DNA from: Treponema sp.
Lineage (GTDB): Bacteria; Spirochaetota; Spirochaetia; Treponematales; Breznakiellaceae
Assembly (NCBI GenBank): GCA_009786675.1
Contig: WQRP01000078.1
Location: 1-7,369, forward strand
Length of the DNA: 7,369 nucleotides
Direction of reading: 5' to 3'
The notes under the pieces are model-generated. The model was not told the DNA's origin and ran no database searches. It saw only the letters and a list, made by a program, of their open reading frames with translations. The translations under genes were made by a program, and so were the position numbers. Below, piece by piece: positions 5,514 to 7,369 of this stretch; position 1 is the stretch's first letter, and every line of letters begins with the position of its first letter.

Positions 5514-7133
5514 CTAACGATCCCTTAACAGGCGTTCCCTAGATCTGCCACGTGGTGTCCTTTCCTGTTGCTCCAAGACCCCAGAAAGAACTATGGGCGA
5601 CGGTGTAAACTGGTCAAACGGTATGTTGATTCCTGGGCTGATGTTTCTGGAAGGCAGGGTATACCTTACGCCATAATCATTAAGCCACAACACGACATCG
5701 TAAATTCCAGGTGCAGCACGAAGCCCAAAAGTCGTAGAAGAACTTACGGGGAACACCTCATTGCGAGCGACACGATTCGAAGTTCCTGGAAAATACAAGT
5801 ATAAGTCACCCCAATCACCATGGTACCGAGAAGGTATTCCTGTAATGGTTATGGGCATAAGTTCGCCGCCATAAACAAAGTTAAAAGCAGACCATGGTAT
5901 GGTGGTATTTCTGGCAATGTTTCTTGCGGATGCAATAGCTTCCCCCCAGCGAGTCGAACCCTCAACCCATAAGTAAACATCATAGGTTCCTGGATCAACA
6001 AACCAGAAACGGAAAACTGCCGAAGAGCCTGTTATCGCTGTCCAACTATCGCTCCGCCAGTCCCCCGTTGCCGTGCAACGCAAGTCCATCTCCCCAAAAC
6101 CGTCTTGATATCCAGAGGGAATCCCGGTAACGGTTATGGTTACGCTGGGCGGAAGAACGGCAAATTGGCCAAACGGTATGCTGTTGTCTTCAGTGATGTT
6201 TCTTGCGGATATGGTATATATCCCTAAAAGTTCACCATTAAAGAAAAGCAAGTGAACATCGTAAGTGCCCGGAGCGACATTTCCCAGCGTAAAGGTCACA
6301 GAAGAACCTGTTATTCTTGCCTCGCCCCAGGCGATCCCACTTGCAGTTCCAGGAACCATAAACACTATCTCCCCCCAAACGTTGTCCTGATACTGGCTGG
6401 GTATCCCCGTAATGGTAACGGTTATTGGCGGCATAAAGGCAAAGGCAGAAAACGGAATGGTGTTAGCGCCCTCAGGGTAAAGGTAAGTGATATTTCTTGT
6501 GCGATACACTCTCGCATTATCGTCACTCCCAAATCTTAAACGAACTTCATAGAGCCCTGAAAGGCCAGCCAAGGTAAAAGTTGCTGAAGTGCCTGTTATA
6601 TGCGTCGAACCACTGCCAACCCTGTTTCCAGTATTGGGGAAGATCAGTTCTATTGTTCCCCACGAGCTGTGGTACTCGGAGGGTATCCCCGTAACGGTTA
6701 TGGTTAGTGGTGGGGCAATGGCAGACCACGGTATGGTGTTGGCTCCTTCGGTGATGTCTATCGAAGGTATGACATGGGTTCCCCATCCATGAGAAAAGAA
6801 GACATGGTATATCCCCGGGACAACGCTTAAAGTAAAAGTCGCCGTAGAGCCTATTGTATCCACCCGACTCCAACCAGTTCTGTTCCCAGTGTCTGGGAAC
6901 ATCAATTCTAAATTTCCCCACGAACCGTGATACTCGGACGGTATCCCAGTAATGGTAATGGTCGCGGGAACCCTTGCAGGTGCCGATGGCCCGGATGGTC
7001 CAGACGGCCCTGATCCCGTCTGCCCAGGATCCGTGGGATCGTTATTCATCGGCGAATCGCACCCCGTCAGCGCCAACGCCAAGCCGAACGCCAGCAACAC
7101 TGCTGGTGTTTTCCAAAGACCTCTTCTCTTCAT
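5514..7133 (-). CDS. Secreted lipoprotein with five tandem ~90-residue beta-rich repeats
   Basis: The protein has 539 residues. Residues 1-25 are a lipoprotein signal: basic MKRR, a hydrophobic core, and lipobox LTGC with Cys25 as the lipidation site. A Pro/Gly/Ser linker (26-55) includes GPSGPSGPS. Five repeats follow at about 58-140, 143-235, 237-329, 331-420 and 427-512. Each runs ITITGIPS-x-Y, then W-G (F-G in repeat 4) and a F-P-x-T-G-type strand, then TGSSATFTL, PGxYDV, RNITE and N-T-I-P-F/W-SAF. The pattern of alternating hydrophobics suggests small beta-sandwich domains, so a surface-exposed or periplasmic adhesin or ligand-binding lipoprotein is a reasonable inference, without known ligand. 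The start is well supported by AAGGAGG at 7143-7149. The tail after repeat 5 (about 513-539) is unusually Arg-rich (RTPRGRSRERLLRDR) and may come from a frameshift. The gene is AT-richer than its neighbours. I know of no named family for it. Confidence 0.88.
   Translation of the reverse strand: MKRRGLWKTPAVLLAFGLALALTGCDSPMNNDPTDPGQTGSGPSGPSGPSAPARVPATITITGIPSEYHGSWGNLELMFPDTGNRTGWSRVDTIGSTATFTLSVVPGIYHVFFSHGWGTHVIPSIDITEGANTIPWSAIAPPLTITVTGIPSEYHSSWGTIELIFPNTGNRVGSGSTHITGTSATFTLAGLSGLYEVRLRFGSDDNARVYRTRNITYLYPEGANTIPFSAFAFMPPITVTITGIPSQYQDNVWGEIVFMVPGTASGIAWGEARITGSSVTFTLGNVAPGTYDVHLLFFNGELLGIYTISARNITEDNSIPFGQFAVLPPSVTITVTGIPSGYQDGFGEMDLRCTATGDWRSDSWTAITGSSAVFRFWFVDPGTYDVYLWVEGSTRWGEAIASARNIARNTTIPWSAFNFVYGGELMPITITGIPSRYHGDWGDLYLYFPGTSNRVARNEVFPVSSSTTFGLRAAPGIYDVVLWLNDYGVRYTLPSRNISPGINIPFDQFTPSPIVLSGVLEQQERTPRGRSRERLLRDR
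5598..6962 (-). repeat. Five tandem domain repeats within the lipoprotein gene
   Basis: Approximate copies, in reading order, are 6714-6962, 6429-6707, 6147-6425, 5874-6143 and 5598-5855. The best conserved DNA encodes the TVTGIPS stretch: compare GTATCCCCGTAACGGTTATG near 6683-6702 and similar strings near 6401, 6121, 6943 and 5832. Copies 1 and 2 are most alike; copy 4 is the most divergent and carries the only cysteine besides the lipobox (residue 353). Recombination between copies could change their number. Confidence 0.88.
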
Positions 7134-7142
7134 CTTAATAAC

Positions 7143-7149
7143 CCTCCTT
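7143..7149 (-). promoter_or_regulatory. Shine-Dalgarno of the lipoprotein gene
   Basis: AAGGAGG on the minus strand lies nine bases before the ATG at 7131-7133. It supports this start and good translation. Confidence 0.75.
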
Positions 7150-7170
7150 TTCGATGGTTAAAACGACAAT

Positions 7171-7237
7171 GCCCCTGGTTCAAAACACGCCCGGATGACA
7201 TCCGGGGACTGTTAAGTCCTGTTTTGATCCCAGGGGC
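7171..7237. other. 67-base element able to fold into a three-way junction, upstream of the lipoprotein gene
   Basis: The outer stem pairs GCCCCTGG (7171-7178) with CCAGGGGC (7230-7237) and TCAAAACA (7180-7187) with TGTTTTGA (7220-7227), with a small internal loop between. Inside it, CCCGGAT (7190-7196) pairs with ATCCGGG (7200-7206), and GGACT (7206-7210) pairs with AGTCC (7215-7219); base 7206 can serve only one of them. The two inner hairpins and the outer stem abut almost without spare bases. It lies 37 bases before the lipoprotein start codon, so it could be a structured mRNA leader, a protein-binding site or a short intergenic repeat element. It matches no riboswitch or tRNA I recognise. 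Confidence 0.7.
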
Positions 7238-7283
7238 TTGTTCGGGAAATGTTAAGTTTTGGTTAAAAAAGCGGGAACAGGCT

Positions 7284-7305
7284 AAAAAGCGATTGTTACG
7301 ATCGC
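7284..7305 (-). terminator. Weak candidate intrinsic terminator for transcription entering from the right
   Basis: On the minus strand, GCGAT and ATCGC form a 5-bp stem with a seven-base loop, followed directly by TTTTT (complement of 7284-7288). The stem is short. If real, it would stop minus-strand transcripts before the lipoprotein gene, which would then need its own promoter downstream of it; I see no clear one. Confidence 0.3.
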
Positions 7306-7321
7306 CAGCCAGGTGTATAAT
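7293..7321 (+). promoter_or_regulatory. Sigma-70-type promoter pointing out of the window
   Basis: TTGTTA (4 of 6 matches to the -35 consensus) at 7293-7298, a 17-base spacer, and a perfect TATAAT at 7316-7321. Initiation would fall near 7328, at the very start of the GCGTT repeat tract, so the gene served would lie to the right of the window. Confidence 0.5.
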
Positions 7322-7325
7322 ATTT

Positions 7326-7369
7326 GCGTTGCGTTGCGTTGCGTTGCGTTGCGTTGCGTTGCGTTGCGT
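7326..7369. repeat. Pentanucleotide microsatellite (GCGTT)8+, cut by the window edge
   Basis: Eight perfect GCGTT units (7326-7365) and four bases of a ninth run to the end of the window; the true number is unknown. Such tracts vary by slipped-strand mispairing. The tract lies just downstream of a good plus-strand promoter, in the leader or early coding region of whatever follows. Confidence 0.95.

Noticed and set aside
7171..7237. tRNA gene (7-bp acceptor-like stem, GTTCAAA motif, about 70 bases)
   Set aside because: TCAAAACA pairs with TGTTTTGA in the outer stem; there is no T arm, no three-hairpin cloverleaf and no proper anticodon loop.
7171..7257. Integron attC site (GTTAAGT at 7211-7217 and 7251-7257 fits GTTRRRY)
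   Set aside because: The matching RYYYAAC partner is not at the other end of the inverted repeat, and the outer arms end in GCCCC/GGGGC, which is not attC architecture.
1..7369. CRISPR array, insertion sequence or transposase
   Set aside because: The only short direct repeats in series are the GCGTT microsatellite and in-gene domain repeats; no spacer-repeat pattern, terminal inverted repeats or transposase-like protein was seen.

Overview
The window looks like part of the chromosome of a treponeme-type spirochaete. This is an inference from the lipoprotein architecture, the DUF2804 protein and the general protein style, not from a marker gene. Its left two thirds are GC-rich (38 of 60 bases at 3301-3360). 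The lipoprotein gene on the right is clearly AT-richer (25 of 60 at 5881-5940).

Left block (1-4101, minus strand): a tight three-gene operon, transcribed from about 4109 towards 1. It encodes a DUF2804 protein, then a 701-residue cytoplasmic protein I do not recognise, then a threonine-synthase-fold protein that runs off the left edge. The junctions are only 2 and 1 bases long, so translation is probably coupled. The threonine synthase homologue keeps the family's overall sequence pattern and its GNFG phosphate loop. However, it has Asn where the PLP-binding lysine should be, and the SGDTG motif has also changed, so it may be a pseudoenzyme or an enzyme with a changed function.

Centre (4102-5131): a 100-base divergent intergenic region carries a promoter in each direction and a perfect 6-3-6 inverted repeat that touches both -35 regions. 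The plus-strand gene encodes a NYN (LabA/DUF88-type, PIN-like) putative ribonuclease fused to a C-terminal cold-shock RNA-binding domain.

Right-centre (5132-5513): remnants of a toxin-antitoxin locus on the minus strand. A 60-residue HigA-like antitoxin N-terminus has an excellent ribosome binding site and a GTG start but no DNA-binding domain. It overlaps the tail of a frame that may be the end of a RelE/HigB toxin. A 9-bp stem-loop separates this from the next gene.

Right (5514-7369): a minus-strand gene for a secreted lipoprotein made of five tandem copies of a domain of about 90 residues. Its upstream region contains a strong ribosome binding site, a 67-base element that can fold into a three-way junction, a good plus-strand promoter pointing out of the window, and at least eight GCGTT pentanucleotide repeats that start where that promoter would initiate. 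The last combination is a candidate phase-variation switch for a gene to the right of the window.
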